Part shown: positions 1-9,199 of the stretch, one piece after another
How positions within the stretch are numbered: position 1 is the stretch's first letter
How the letters are laid out: every line of letters starts with the position of its first letter
Program-made: the position numbers and the translations under genes
The notes under the pieces: model-generated
What the model saw: the letters and a program-made list of their open reading frames with translations, nothing else
The model's database searches: none
What the model was told of the DNA's origin: nothing
Assembly (NCBI GenBank): GCA_030748735.1
Contig: JASMLK010000027.1
Coordinates: 1 to 64,000 of the forward strand
Source of the DNA: Myxococcota bacterium
GTDB lineage: Bacteria; Myxococcota_A; UBA9160; UBA4427
Length of the DNA: 64,000 bases
Reading direction: 5' to 3'

Positions 1-2
1 GC

Positions 3-179
3 TTCGGTAGGCCCGACTATAAGATGTGGCGTCTTTACAAAACGGCGCTCGCTGTCACAAGCAAGGATGCGATTGTTCGAGCAATGCACATAGTGATGGC
101 CCCGCTTCGGAGTTTTTCGCCCAGGGCGAACTCAGTTGACATAGCGCTACTTATCGGCGAAATCCGGAAACCCAGCTAA
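3..179 (+). CDS. C-terminal fragment of an unknown protein cut by the window start
   Basis: Open frame from base 3 to TAA at 177-179: FGRPDYKMWRLYKTALAVTSKDAIVRAMHIVMAPLRSFSPRANSVDIALLIGEIRKPS*. Not in the ORF track because the start is outside the window. Confidence 0.4.
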   Translation, partial: FGRPDYKMWRLYKTALAVTSKDAIVRAMHIVMAPLRSFSPRANSVDIALLIGEIRKPS

Positions 180-472
180 TTCCTCCTATGCGCCGTGAAC
201 GCCTTCGCCCCCTTCGATGGCCTGAACGGAAGACATGGGTGCCTCTGCGCGGCGATGGCGTCCGGACAGCAGTCGTCCGACGGCGTCGCAGCCGTGTGGT
301 TCGGATGATGTTCTGGGCGCGGGGGTGGCGATGAAGGGGCGCCGGCGGTGGGACTCGATGGCGCCGTCGCAGCGCGTGCGGGGGCGCACCGCGCGCGGAG
401 GAGAGGGACTCTAACGCACCGAAACCAAAGCGAAACGCCGGGCTCACACGGAAAGCCGACGAGCGCCCGGCT

Positions 473-676
473 CTACCCGGTGGCCGCCCCTTCCTGCTCG
501 TCCGGCACGTCGGTTTCGGGGTCGTCGCGCAGCGGCAGCGTGACCGTGATGCAGGTCCCCTCGCCCGGTTCGCTTTCCACGGCGATCTCGCCGCCGTCTC
601 CCATCACGATGCCATGAGCGACCGATAGCCCGAGCCCGGTTCCCCCTTCGTGGACACGCGTCGAGAAGAACGGGTC
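473..676 (-). pseudogene. Histidine kinase HATPase_c C-terminal remnant
   Basis: Translation DPFFSTRVHEGGTGLGLSVAHGIVMGDGGEIAVESEPGEGTCITVTLPL matches the F/G boxes of HATPase_c; no N-box, HisKA or sensor region upstream. Confidence 0.65.
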
Positions 677-745
677 GGTGCACCCTCGAAGCGCCGGGCA
701 TGCTCGCGTAGAGCGCATCACGAGCCACCTTGCGCGTGAAAACGG

Positions 746-780
746 CACGGGAGAACCGCCGCTCGAACGGTTCTCCCGTG
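746..780 (-). terminator. Rho-independent terminator of the pnt operon
   Basis: 13-bp perfect inverted repeat CACGGGAGAACCG/CGGTTCTCCCGTG with 9-nt loop, followed on the minus strand by GCCGTTTTC; just downstream of pntB. Confidence 0.75.
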
Positions 781-810
781 GTTCCCAGAAGATCTGCAGT
801 GCGACTCGCG

Positions 811-2214
811 TTAGTAGTTGCGCACCGCTTCGGCCAGCGAGATCACGACCTTCTTCGCGTCGCCGAAGATCATCATCGTGTTGTCCTTGAAGAACAGCGG
901 GTTCTGGATGCCCGCGAAGCCCGGGTTCATCGAGCGCTTGATCACGAACACGTGTTCAGCGAGATCGACGTTGAGGATCGGCATGCCGTAGATCGGGCTG
1001 CCCTTCTCTTCGCGCGCCGAAGGATTGACGACGTCGTTTGCACCCAGCACCAACGCCACGTCGGTTTCGGGGAAGTGCGGGTTGATCTCGTCCATTTCGA
1101 CCAGGCGGTCGTAGGGGACGTCCGCCTCGGCGAGCAACACGTTCATGTGGCCGGGCATCCGACCCGCGACCGGGTGGATCGCAAACTTCACGTCGATCCC
1201 CGACTCGGCGAGCGTATCGGTCAACTCGCGCACTGCGTGCTGCGCCTGCGCGACCGCCATGCCGTAACCGGGCACCACGATCACCGACTGGGCGTTCGAG
1301 AAGATCACCGCCGCGTCTTCCGGCGTGTAGGACACGACATTGCCCTGGTCCTGTCCGCCGGCCGCAGCAGCCGCACCCTCTTCCGAGGCCGCACCGAACG
1401 CGCCGAAGAGCACGTTGCCCAACGAGCGGTTCATCGCCACGCACATGATCTGGGTGAGGATGAGACCCGAAGCACCGACCAACGAACCACTGACGACCAG
1501 CGTGCTGTTGTCGAGCACGAAGCCCGTCGCACAAGCGGCCAGGCCCGAGTAGGAGTTGAGCAGCGAGATCACGACCGGCATGTCGGCGCCGCCGATCGGA
1601 ATCACGAGCAGCACGCCGAGCAGCAGCGAGATCCCGACGACGCCGTAGAAGGCCGTCACGTTGCCGGTGTCGGCCATCAGCATGCCCGCGAGCCCGAGCA
1701 CGGCAATACCCAGCGCGCCGTTCACGAACTGCTGTCCGGGATACGTCACGGCCGCACCGCCCACGAGTTCCTTGAGCTTCGCGAACGCCACGAGAGAACC
1801 GGTGAGGGTGACGGAACCGATCAAGACGGATGCCGCAATCGCGAAGGGCACGATGCCCGCGAGTTCTGCGCCTGTCTCTTGCGCGCCGAGCAGCTCGGCC
1901 GAAGCCACGAAGGCCGAGGCCGCGCCACCGAAGCCGTTGAGCAGGGCCACCATCTCGGGCATCGATGTCATTTCGATGCGCATCGCGAGTACGGCACCGA
2001 TCAAGGAACCGACGACGATGCCTGCGATGATCACGGTGTAAGAAACGATCGCCCCGTTGACCAGGGTCGCCACGATCGCGATGAGCATGCCGGTCGCCGC
2101 GAGCTGATTGCCGCGAACCGCTGTCTTGGGCGAAGAGAGGTTGCGCAGGCCCAGGATGAACAGGACCGCCGCAACGAGATAAGCCGATTGGATGACTGTG
2201 GGACTGAGACTCAT
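811..2214 (-). CDS. pntB: NAD(P) transhydrogenase subunit beta
   Basis: 467 aa; C-terminal VPGYGMAVAQAQHAVREL..FAIHPVAGRMPGHMNVLLAEA..GANDVVNP typical of the PntB NADP(H)-binding domain. Confidence 0.95.
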   Translation of the reverse strand: MSLSPTVIQSAYLVAAVLFILGLRNLSSPKTAVRGNQLAATGMLIAIVATLVNGAIVSYTVIIAGIVVGSLIGAVLAMRIEMTSMPEMVALLNGFGGAASAFVASAELLGAQETGAELAGIVPFAIAASVLIGSVTLTGSLVAFAKLKELVGGAAVTYPGQQFVNGALGIAVLGLAGMLMADTGNVTAFYGVVGISLLLGVLLVIPIGGADMPVVISLLNSYSGLAACATGFVLDNSTLVVSGSLVGASGLILTQIMCVAMNRSLGNVLFGAFGAASEEGAAAAAGGQDQGNVVSYTPEDAAVIFSNAQSVIVVPGYGMAVAQAQHAVRELTDTLAESGIDVKFAIHPVAGRMPGHMNVLLAEADVPYDRLVEMDEINPHFPETDVALVLGANDVVNPSAREEKGSPIYGMPILNVDLAEHVFVIKRSMNPGFAGIQNPLFFKDNTMMIFGDAKKVVISLAEAVRNY

Positions 2215-2225
2215 GATGACGATCT

Positions 2226-2510
2226 CTACTTCTTCTTGAACATGGCAAGCATGCGATTGGTCACCAGGAAGCCGCCCACCACGTTGATGGTGGCCATCAC
2301 GATCGCGACGAACCCGAGCACGGTTGCCGTCGTGCCGTTGTCGCTACCGGCAGCCAGAATGGCGCCGACGATCGTGATGCCGGAAATGGCGTTGGACCCG
2401 CTCATCAGCGGCGTGTGCAGCAGCGGCGGAACCTTGGTGATGACTTCGACCCCGACGAACAGGGCGAGAACCAGAATCGTCAGCGCAGCAATTGCGGGCG
2501 CTTCGAGCAT
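2226..2510 (-). CDS. pntAB: NAD(P) transhydrogenase subunit alpha part 2
   Basis: 94 aa membrane protein, HTPLMSGSNAISGI...NVVGGFLVTNRMLAMFKKK; between pntAA and pntB. Confidence 0.93.
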   Translation of the reverse strand: MLEAPAIAALTILVLALFVGVEVITKVPPLLHTPLMSGSNAISGITIVGAILAAGSDNGTTATVLGFVAIVMATINVVGGFLVTNRMLAMFKKK

Positions 2511-2592
2511 GGGGAGTCTCCTTGCCTTTCGATTTGGCGGGCACGCGGCTGCGCGCCCATGACTTCGATGCCTCGATGAACCTGAGGGCGAA

Positions 2593-3726
2593 CTAGCCTT
2601 CGATCCGCGACTTGATCATCTCGTGGATGACGCTGCCACCGTGGGTCACCAGGGTGCCGGAGGTGATCTCGTCTTCGAGGTCGATCACCAGCTTGCCCTC
2701 GTCGAGCAGGTGCTCGAGGAAGGTCACGACGTTCTTCGAAAACATCTGGCTGGCGTGGGCCGGAACCAGAGCCGGCAGATTCGTATTGCCAATGATCGTC
2801 ACGCCGTCGACAACGATGTCCTTGTCGGGCTCGGTGAGTTCGCAGTTGCCGCCCTTCTCGGCGGCGAGATCGACGATCACGGAGCCGGGGCGCATGGCGC
2901 GCACCGCGTCGGCGGTGATCAGCAGCGGCGCTTCGCGTCCGGGGACCAACGCCGTCGTGATCACGACATCGGCCTGAGCGACCTGCTTGGCGAGTTCTTC
3001 GCGCTGCTTGATGTAGAACTCCTCGGTCTCCGCCTTCGCGTAACCACCGGAGTCTTCGGAATCGCCGGTGTCGAGGTCGAGTTCGATGAACTTGGCGCCG
3101 ACACTCTGCACCTGCTCGCGCACCGCCACGCGGGTGTCGTAAGCCGAGGTGATCGCGCCCAGGCGCTTGGCGCTGCCCAGGGCCTGCAGGCCCGCGACGC
3201 CGGCGCCAATGATGAACGCCTTGCCGGGACGCAGCGTCCCCGCCGCCGTCACCATCATCGGGAACACGCGCGGCAGGGCCATCGCGGCCATCAAGACCGC
3301 GCGGTAGCCCGCGATCGTGCTCTGCGAAGAAAGGACGTCCATCGACTGTGCACGCGTGATGCGCGGCATCATCTCGAGGGAGAATGCGTTCACGTTGCGA
3401 CCGGCGAGTTGCTTGGCCAGGTCGAGCAGATCGAGGGGCTTGAGCAGGCTGATCAGCGAGGTGCCCTCGCGCAGGGCCTCGACCTCGTCGCCCCCCGGCG
3501 GCTGCACCTTCAAGACGAGATCGGCCGCGCCGAACACCTCGGCGGCGCTCGCTGCGATCCTGGCTTCTTCTTCTACGTAGGCGTCGTCGAGAAAACCGGC
3601 GGCGCTACCCGCGCCGGTTTCGATCAGCACGTCTACGCCGAGCTTCTTGAGCGCCTTCACGCCCTCGGGAATCAACGCCACGCGGCGTTCATCCGTGGCG
3701 ATTTCCTTGGGTACTCCAATGATCAC
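2593..3726 (-). CDS. pntAA: NAD(P) transhydrogenase subunit alpha part 1
   Basis: 377 aa AlaDH/PNT family: MIIGVPKEIATDERRVALIPEGV...GAGVAGLQALGSAKRLGA. Confidence 0.95.
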   Translation of the reverse strand: MIIGVPKEIATDERRVALIPEGVKALKKLGVDVLIETGAGSAAGFLDDAYVEEEARIAASAAEVFGAADLVLKVQPPGGDEVEALREGTSLISLLKPLDLLDLAKQLAGRNVNAFSLEMMPRITRAQSMDVLSSQSTIAGYRAVLMAAMALPRVFPMMVTAAGTLRPGKAFIIGAGVAGLQALGSAKRLGAITSAYDTRVAVREQVQSVGAKFIELDLDTGDSEDSGGYAKAETEEFYIKQREELAKQVAQADVVITTALVPGREAPLLITADAVRAMRPGSVIVDLAAEKGGNCELTEPDKDIVVDGVTIIGNTNLPALVPAHASQMFSKNVVTFLEHLLDEGKLVIDLEDEITSGTLVTHGGSVIHEMIKSRIEG

Positions 3727-4048
3727 GATGCGTACTCCAACTCTTTGCGCAGTTGCGCCGCTTTAGAACGTTTCGTTCGCGTCGGGGCACCGGGGGTGGA
3801 TGACGCGAACCGCCCCACTTCCAACCGGCTCATGGGCACATAGCAGGCTCGAAACGGGAGGGGGGCGACCGGCAAATCGGGGCGTACTTCCCGATTCCGC
3901 GAACCATTGTTTAGGTGATTTCCGGTCGATTGGCAGGGTGGCGCCCAGTCTCGCTTTCGGGGACAAGCAACAAAATCCGAAAAGCCACGTTTCCACGCGG
4001 GCTTGCTAATGTCCCGCCCCCAATTTCAAGGAGTTTCAAGGAGCGGCA

Positions 4049-5161
4049 ATGAGCGAGAAGCTTCGCGTCATCGAGAAAAAGACCGGGAATTTCCTGGAGG
4101 ACTTCGGCCCGGGCCAGATCCTCCGCCACCGCGGCGGCAAAACGATCACCGACGGCCTGTTTTCGACCTTCAACGACTTTTCTTTCTGTACCCACCCGAT
4201 CACCAAGAACCGCCGCTACGCGAAGGCGCACGGCTACCGCGATCTCGCCTGCCCGCCCGGCCTGGTGATGCTCGTCGCCTTCAGCCAGACGGTTGGCGAC
4301 ATCTCGGAAAACGCACGGGCGAACCTCGAGTACATCAACATGCGCTTCGGCGCGCCGGTGTACGTCGGCGACACGATCGAAGTCGAAACGAAGATCCTCG
4401 GCGTGCGCCCGTCTTCGAGTCGGCCGAACCTCGGCATCGTTCACGTGCAGTCGACGGCACGCAAGAACATCGGCAGCAAGGAAGAAGCCATCGTCCTCAC
4501 CTTCGAGCGCAAGGTGCAGGTGTTCAAGGGCGACGACGACGTCACGGTCGAAGGCTTCGAGGTCGATGCCGACCCGATCGAATGCGATCTCTGGCTCCCG
4601 CCCTATGCCGGGCAACGCCAGAAGTACGCCGAAATCGCTCATCTCGGTGGCGACGACGGTTACTTCGAAGACTTCGAACCCGGCACCCTGCTCGCGCACT
4701 CGCGTGGTCGCACGGTGACGAGTGAGCACATCCACCTGACGGGCATCCTCGACAACACGTCACAGGTGCACTGCAACCAGCACATGATCGACCTCGAGCC
4801 CGAGCGCTATCTCGGCGGTCAGCTCGTGGTCTACGGAGGAATCCCCTTCGTGCTGTGCCTCGGCATCTCGGGTCCCGACATCGGCGACCAGAGCTTCGGC
4901 GATGTGATCTACAAGACGGGACGCCACACGGCACCACTTGCGGCTGGAGAAACCGTCTTCGCTTCGACCGAAATCCTCGGCAAGCGCGATCACGCCACGC
5001 GCGAAGATCTCGGCATCGTCGAAACCCGCCTCTACGGACACAAATTCGACAAGGAAGACGGGGCGACCCACGAAGACGCGCCCGCCGGTTGCAAGCGGAC
5101 GAAGATCTTCGAGCTCGACCGAGACGTCATCGTGAAGCGACGCTCGCACTACACGGTGTAA
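4049..5161 (+). CDS. mch: MaoC-like double hot-dog dehydratase, mesaconyl-CoA (beta-methylmalyl-CoA) hydratase family
   Basis: 370 aa; FLEDFGPGQILRHRGGKTIT...DISENARANLEYINMRFGAPVYVGDTI resembles Rhodobacter Mch from memory. Confidence 0.75.
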   Translation: MSEKLRVIEKKTGNFLEDFGPGQILRHRGGKTITDGLFSTFNDFSFCTHPITKNRRYAKAHGYRDLACPPGLVMLVAFSQTVGDISENARANLEYINMRFGAPVYVGDTIEVETKILGVRPSSSRPNLGIVHVQSTARKNIGSKEEAIVLTFERKVQVFKGDDDVTVEGFEVDADPIECDLWLPPYAGQRQKYAEIAHLGGDDGYFEDFEPGTLLAHSRGRTVTSEHIHLTGILDNTSQVHCNQHMIDLEPERYLGGQLVVYGGIPFVLCLGISGPDIGDQSFGDVIYKTGRHTAPLAAGETVFASTEILGKRDHATREDLGIVETRLYGHKFDKEDGATHEDAPAGCKRTKIFELDRDVIVKRRSHYTV

Positions 5162-5182
5162 CGAAGCCGGTTCACGAAGAGC

Positions 5183-5210
5183 GACCGCTTCGCCGCGAGG
5201 CGGAGCGGTC
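5183..5210. terminator. Bidirectional terminator between convergent genes
   Basis: GACCGCTTCGCC-GCGA-GGCGGAGCGGTC stem-loop (one G:T pair) between convergent stops. Confidence 0.6.
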
Positions 5211-5215
5211 GTCCC

Positions 5216-6046
5216 TCACTCCGTGGCCAGCACCACGGAAGCACAGCCTTCACCGACCACGAGTTCGAACGCAATGCCGCCGTCGAGTGAGGCATCTCGC
5301 ACCGGCGGGCCGAGACTCACGTAGACATCGTCGCGTTCGAGGGCTGCGGCCACGTTGCCACATAGGACATTCAGGAACTCGCCGAGCCCGTCGTAGACAG
5401 AGTCGCTGTCGAGGCGGCCCTCGTCGATGCACGCGGTGGCCGCCGCGAGCTTGCGACCGAGGTGTTCGTCCGCGACGAGCGTCACCTGCAGGTTCGGCGG
5501 CCCTTCCATCCGCAAGCCGACGTTGTACGGAAACGACGCGAGCCTGCTGAGCGAAAGTCCGAACCCTGTCTTCATCTTCACTTTCGCGATGCGCAAGCAG
5601 AACTTCGGCAGCATGTCGAGCACGAGATGTGCCACCGGGTTGCCGTCGAGTTCGCCGGGGAGGGTTTGCACTTCGGCTTCGTAGGGAGCCTGGTCGGCCT
5701 TAAACTCGTCGAGCAGCCGCGGGAGTTGGTCGGGTTCGAGGCTGCCGAGTTCGACGAGCACTTCGCCGATCTGCACGCGGGTCTTTTGCTGGGTCGTGCT
5801 CACTTCGTCCAGCTGGGACTCGGTGAGCAGCCCGAGCGCGCAGGCGAGTTCGCCGAAGGGGCGGTCGCCGTTTCGTTGTTCGCGATTGATGCGGTCGGCG
5901 GCGGCGCGCGTGAGACAGCCGGCCTCGACCGCGATCTCGCCCAGCGGTCGGTTCTGGGCGTCCATGCGCAGGAGTGCTTCGCGCAACTGCGTGGCGTCGA
6001 TCTCACCCTGTTCGATCAGGAACTGCCCGAAGAATTTCACGCTCAT
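5216..6046 (-). CDS. Protein with four GspE-N/MshEN-like repeats and a CheX-like C-terminal domain
   Basis: 276 aa; repeating G-x-hydrophobic..G.L/I..hydrophobic units of about 35 aa, then a chemotaxis phosphatase CheX-like region. Confidence 0.6.
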   Translation of the reverse strand: MSVKFFGQFLIEQGEIDATQLREALLRMDAQNRPLGEIAVEAGCLTRAAADRINREQRNGDRPFGELACALGLLTESQLDEVSTTQQKTRVQIGEVLVELGSLEPDQLPRLLDEFKADQAPYEAEVQTLPGELDGNPVAHLVLDMLPKFCLRIAKVKMKTGFGLSLSRLASFPYNVGLRMEGPPNLQVTLVADEHLGRKLAAATACIDEGRLDSDSVYDGLGEFLNVLCGNVAAALERDDVYVSLGPPVRDASLDGGIAFELVVGEGCASVVLATE

Positions 6047-6050
6047 CGTG

Positions 6051-6473
6051 CTACTCCCCGCCTCCCTCGGCGCTGCGATGTTCGCGTTCGGTTTCGAAGA
6101 GCGCCTCCAGGATGCTCCGCTCGAAGGGCTTGCTGATCACCTGGATCGCACCGAGGCGGAACGCCTCTTCGGCCTTCGACGCCGCGCCCGCGAGAGACGA
6201 GAGCATCGCGACCCGCGTATGGGAGAAGTTCGCGTTGATCAGGCGCAACGCAGCGAGGCCATCCATGCCCGGCATCACGATGTCCAGGATCGCGAGGTCC
6301 GGTTGCACTTCGCGAATCACGCGAATCGCGCTTGCACCGTCGTTCGCCGTCCCGACGACCTCGACATCGTCGATCGAACCGATCAACTCCTCGAGCTGCG
6401 TGAGCACCACCCTGCTGTCGTCGACCAGGACGACCGAAAGGGGCTTGCTCGATATGGACTGCGCGTCAGACAT
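6051..6473 (-). CDS. Single-domain response regulator
   Basis: 140 aa from internal ATG (cat 6471-6473); VVLVDDSRVV..DLAILDIVMPGMDGL..ISKPF receiver motifs. Confidence 0.85.
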   Translation of the reverse strand: MSDAQSISSKPLSVVLVDDSRVVLTQLEELIGSIDDVEVVGTANDGASAIRVIREVQPDLAILDIVMPGMDGLAALRLINANFSHTRVAMLSSLAGAASKAEEAFRLGAIQVISKPFERSILEALFETEREHRSAEGGGE

Positions 6474-6612
6474 GCAGGTCTCCGTGAAACCTGCAGGTGG
6501 ACATCGTCCTGTGCGTTTGCAGGATTGAGACGCAAACGCACGACTCGCCCGCTGACGCTTGCCCGCGTTGGGCCTTCGCAATAGAGTACGCGCCCACTCA
6601 GGAGAACCCCCG

Positions 6613-7662
6613 ATGCGAAGTGCCAAGGATTTCTTCCAGCCGCTCGCCCTCGGCGCACCGGCGCCCGAGCGCGAGATTCCCCTGCGCCCGTCGCGCATGA
6701 TCCACTTCTTCGACCCGAGCAATCCAAAGATGGTCGACAAGGTTCCGCAGATCGCCACCAGGTGTGACGTGCTGCTCGGCAACCTCGAAGATGCGATCGA
6801 GACCGACAAGAAGGAAGCGGCGCGCGAGGGCTTGATCAACATCGCGAACAACACCGACTTCGGTGCTTGCCAGCTGTGGACGCGAATCAACAGCCTCGAC
6901 TCGCCCTGGATGCTCGACGACATCACCAGCATCGTGCTCGAAGCCGGCGAGAAGTTCGACGTCATCATGGTGCCCAAGGTCGAGGGGGCCTGGGACATCC
7001 ACTACATGGATCGCCTGCTCGCGCAGCTCGAAGCGAAAGCCGGGCTTTCGAAGCCGCTGCAGATCCACGCGATCCTCGAAACCGCGCTCGGCGTGGCGAA
7101 CGTCGAAGAGATCTGTTCGGCATCGCCCCGCATGCAGGGCCTTTCCCTTGGTCCGGCCGACCTCGCTGCAAGCCGCCGCATGAAGACGACGCGCGTCGGC
7201 GGTGGCCACCCGGGCTACGTGGTTCGCACCGATCCCGTGGAAGACGAACCCGATTCGGCGCGCATCTCGGCACAGCAGGACCTGTGGCACTACACGATGG
7301 CGCGCATGGTCGACGCCTGTGCGGCGAACGGCATCTACGCCTACTACGGCCCGTTCGGCGACATCAAGGACGAACTCGCCTGCGAGGACCAGTTCCGCAA
7401 CGCGTTCCTGATGGGCTGCGTGGGGGCGTGGAGCTTGCACCCGGCGCAGATCGCCATCGCGAAGAAGGTGTTCTCGCCACCCGCAGAGGAAGTGCTCTGG
7501 GCGAAGCGTGTGCTCGAGGCGATGGGTGATGGGTCGGGGACGGCGATGATCGATGGCAAGATGCAAGATGATGCGACGGTCAAGCAGTGTCGGGTCATGA
7601 TCGATCTTGCGACGCTTCTGGCAGAGAGTGATCCGGAGCTCAAGAGCGCTTACGAGTTCTAG
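6613..7662 (+). CDS. mcl: HpcH/HpaI aldolase family, L-malyl-CoA/beta-methylmalyl-CoA lyase-like
   Basis: 349 aa; [46 protein letters not shown] resembles Mcl1. Confidence 0.78.
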   Translation: MRSAKDFFQPLALGAPAPEREIPLRPSRMIHFFDPSNPKMVDKVPQIATRCDVLLGNLEDAIETDKKEAAREGLINIANNTDFGACQLWTRINSLDSPWMLDDITSIVLEAGEKFDVIMVPKVEGAWDIHYMDRLLAQLEAKAGLSKPLQIHAILETALGVANVEEICSASPRMQGLSLGPADLAASRRMKTTRVGGGHPGYVVRTDPVEDEPDSARISAQQDLWHYTMARMVDACAANGIYAYYGPFGDIKDELACEDQFRNAFLMGCVGAWSLHPAQIAIAKKVFSPPAEEVLWAKRVLEAMGDGSGTAMIDGKMQDDATVKQCRVMIDLATLLAESDPELKSAYEF

Positions 7663-8629
7663 CCGAAAGCGCGAGCATCCGCTCGATCGGCACCAACGCC
7701 TTCACCCGGATGTCTTCCTTCACCTCGACCTGCGGGCGCAGATCGCGAAGGGCCGTGTAGAGCTTTTCCATGGTGTTGAGCCGCATGAACGGACACTGGT
7801 TGCACGAGCAGCTCTCGTCCATGCCAGGCGCCTGGTGCAGCACCTTGCCGGGCACCTGCTGCAGGATCGAATGAAACACACCGTCTTCGGTCGCGATGAT
7901 CGAGGGGCGGTCCGGCGTTTCGACCGCACGCCTGATGATGCCGGTCGTCGACGCGATGAAGTCGGCCTGGTCGAGCACCGCCTGGTCGCATTCGGGATGG
8001 GCGAGCACTTCGGCTTCGGGGTGCTGCACGCGCAGTCTGGCGAGCCCCTTCGCGCTGAACAACTCGTGGACCAAACAGGCGCCCTGCCACACGGCGAGAT
8101 CGTCGCGGCCGGTTTCCTGCATGACCCAGCGTGCGAGATGGCGGTCGGGGGCGAAGACGATCTTCTCGCCCTTCAGCGCTTCCACCATCTTCACCGCGTT
8201 CGACGAGGTGCAGATGAGATCGCTCATCGCCTTCACTTCTGCCGACGCGTTGATGTACGTCAGCACCTTCGCGCCCGGGTATTGGTCGACGAAGGCCTGG
8301 AACTCCTCGGCCGGGCAGCCGTCGGCCAGCGAGCAGCCGGCTTCCATGTCGGGCACCACGACCGGCTTGTCGGGGTTCAAGATCTTCGCCGTCTCGGCCA
8401 TGAAGTGGACGCCGCAAAAGGCGATCACGTCACAGTCGGCGCGCTGGGCCGCCTGGGCGAGCGCGAGTGAATCCCCCACCACGTCGGCGACGTCCTGCAG
8501 GTCGTCGTCCTGGTAGTAGTGCGCGAGGATGATCGCGTTGCGCTCGCGCTTGAGGTCGAGGATGGCGCCCTCGAGATCTTCGGGGAGGTCCCCCGTTGCG
8601 GGGTCGGTCGTCGATGCCATGGAGATCAC
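7640..8629 (-). CDS. nadA: Quinolinate synthase
   Basis: 329 aa; [46 protein letters not shown]. Confidence 0.95.
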   Translation of the reverse strand: MISMASTTDPATGDLPEDLEGAILDLKRERNAIILAHYYQDDDLQDVADVVGDSLALAQAAQRADCDVIAFCGVHFMAETAKILNPDKPVVVPDMEAGCSLADGCPAEEFQAFVDQYPGAKVLTYINASAEVKAMSDLICTSSNAVKMVEALKGEKIVFAPDRHLARWVMQETGRDDLAVWQGACLVHELFSAKGLARLRVQHPEAEVLAHPECDQAVLDQADFIASTTGIIRRAVETPDRPSIIATEDGVFHSILQQVPGKVLHQAPGMDESCSCNQCPFMRLNTMEKLYTALRDLRPQVEVKEDIRVKALVPIERMLALSARTRKRS

Positions 8630-8704
8630 GGTCCTGGGTTGGGGGGCGCTTTGAAAACGAACGCATCTTGCCCCGGGAATTCTAGCCGGGACTGCGCTGA
8701 GCGA

Positions 8705-9199
8705 TCAGTATTCGGCGAGTTCGCGTTCGAGCTGGCGCTCGAGTTCGGGGTCGACCGGAGCCTTCGGTTCGCTGCTGGGTGCAGCCGGCTTTTCGGGCTC
8801 GCCACCACCGCCCGTGAGACGTCGAATGACCCAGAGCGCAATCGGCAGCCCCACAACGAAAGCCGCGATCGGAACCGCGTACGCCGAGAGCCCCCAGCCT
8901 TCGGCGCGAGGCGCAGCGAGGAGCACGTCCCCGAACCGCTGCGCGAGCATCTCGCGAACCTCTTCTTCGGAGACGCCGGCCGCGGCCTGGTTGAGGATCC
9001 AGAAGCGCAGTTCGGCCGCGTTCGGGCTCGGGCATTCCGCCAGCGTGCGGCCCGGGCAGTAGGGGCTCATCAATTCGTGCGCCATCGCGTACGCCCAGTC
9101 GGGTGCGCCTTCGACGGCCGATGCCGATGTCGTCAGCAGCGGGACCGCGAGGGCAAGCACCAGGGCAGACGAGAACGCGCGCCGTTTCACAGATCCCAT
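8705..9199 (-). CDS. ccmH: CcmH-like cytochrome c biogenesis protein
   Basis: 164 aa; signal peptide, LMSPYCPGRTLAECPSPNAAELRFWI, EEVREMLAQRFGDVLLAAPRAEGWGL, C-terminal TM. Confidence 0.75.
   Translation of the reverse strand: MGSVKRRAFSSALVLALAVPLLTTSASAVEGAPDWAYAMAHELMSPYCPGRTLAECPSPNAAELRFWILNQAAAGVSEEEVREMLAQRFGDVLLAAPRAEGWGLSAYAVPIAAFVVGLPIALWVIRRLTGGGGEPEKPAAPSSEPKAPVDPELERQLERELAEY

Noticed and set aside
151-447. Short ORFs in the first 450 bases
   Set aside because: Arg/Pro-rich, no start context or family; non-coding or decayed region more likely.
730-2562. 610-aa plus-strand ORF opposite pntB/pntAB
   Set aside because: Antisense to well-identified pnt genes; low-complexity His/Arg/Asp-rich translation typical of GC-driven shadow ORFs.
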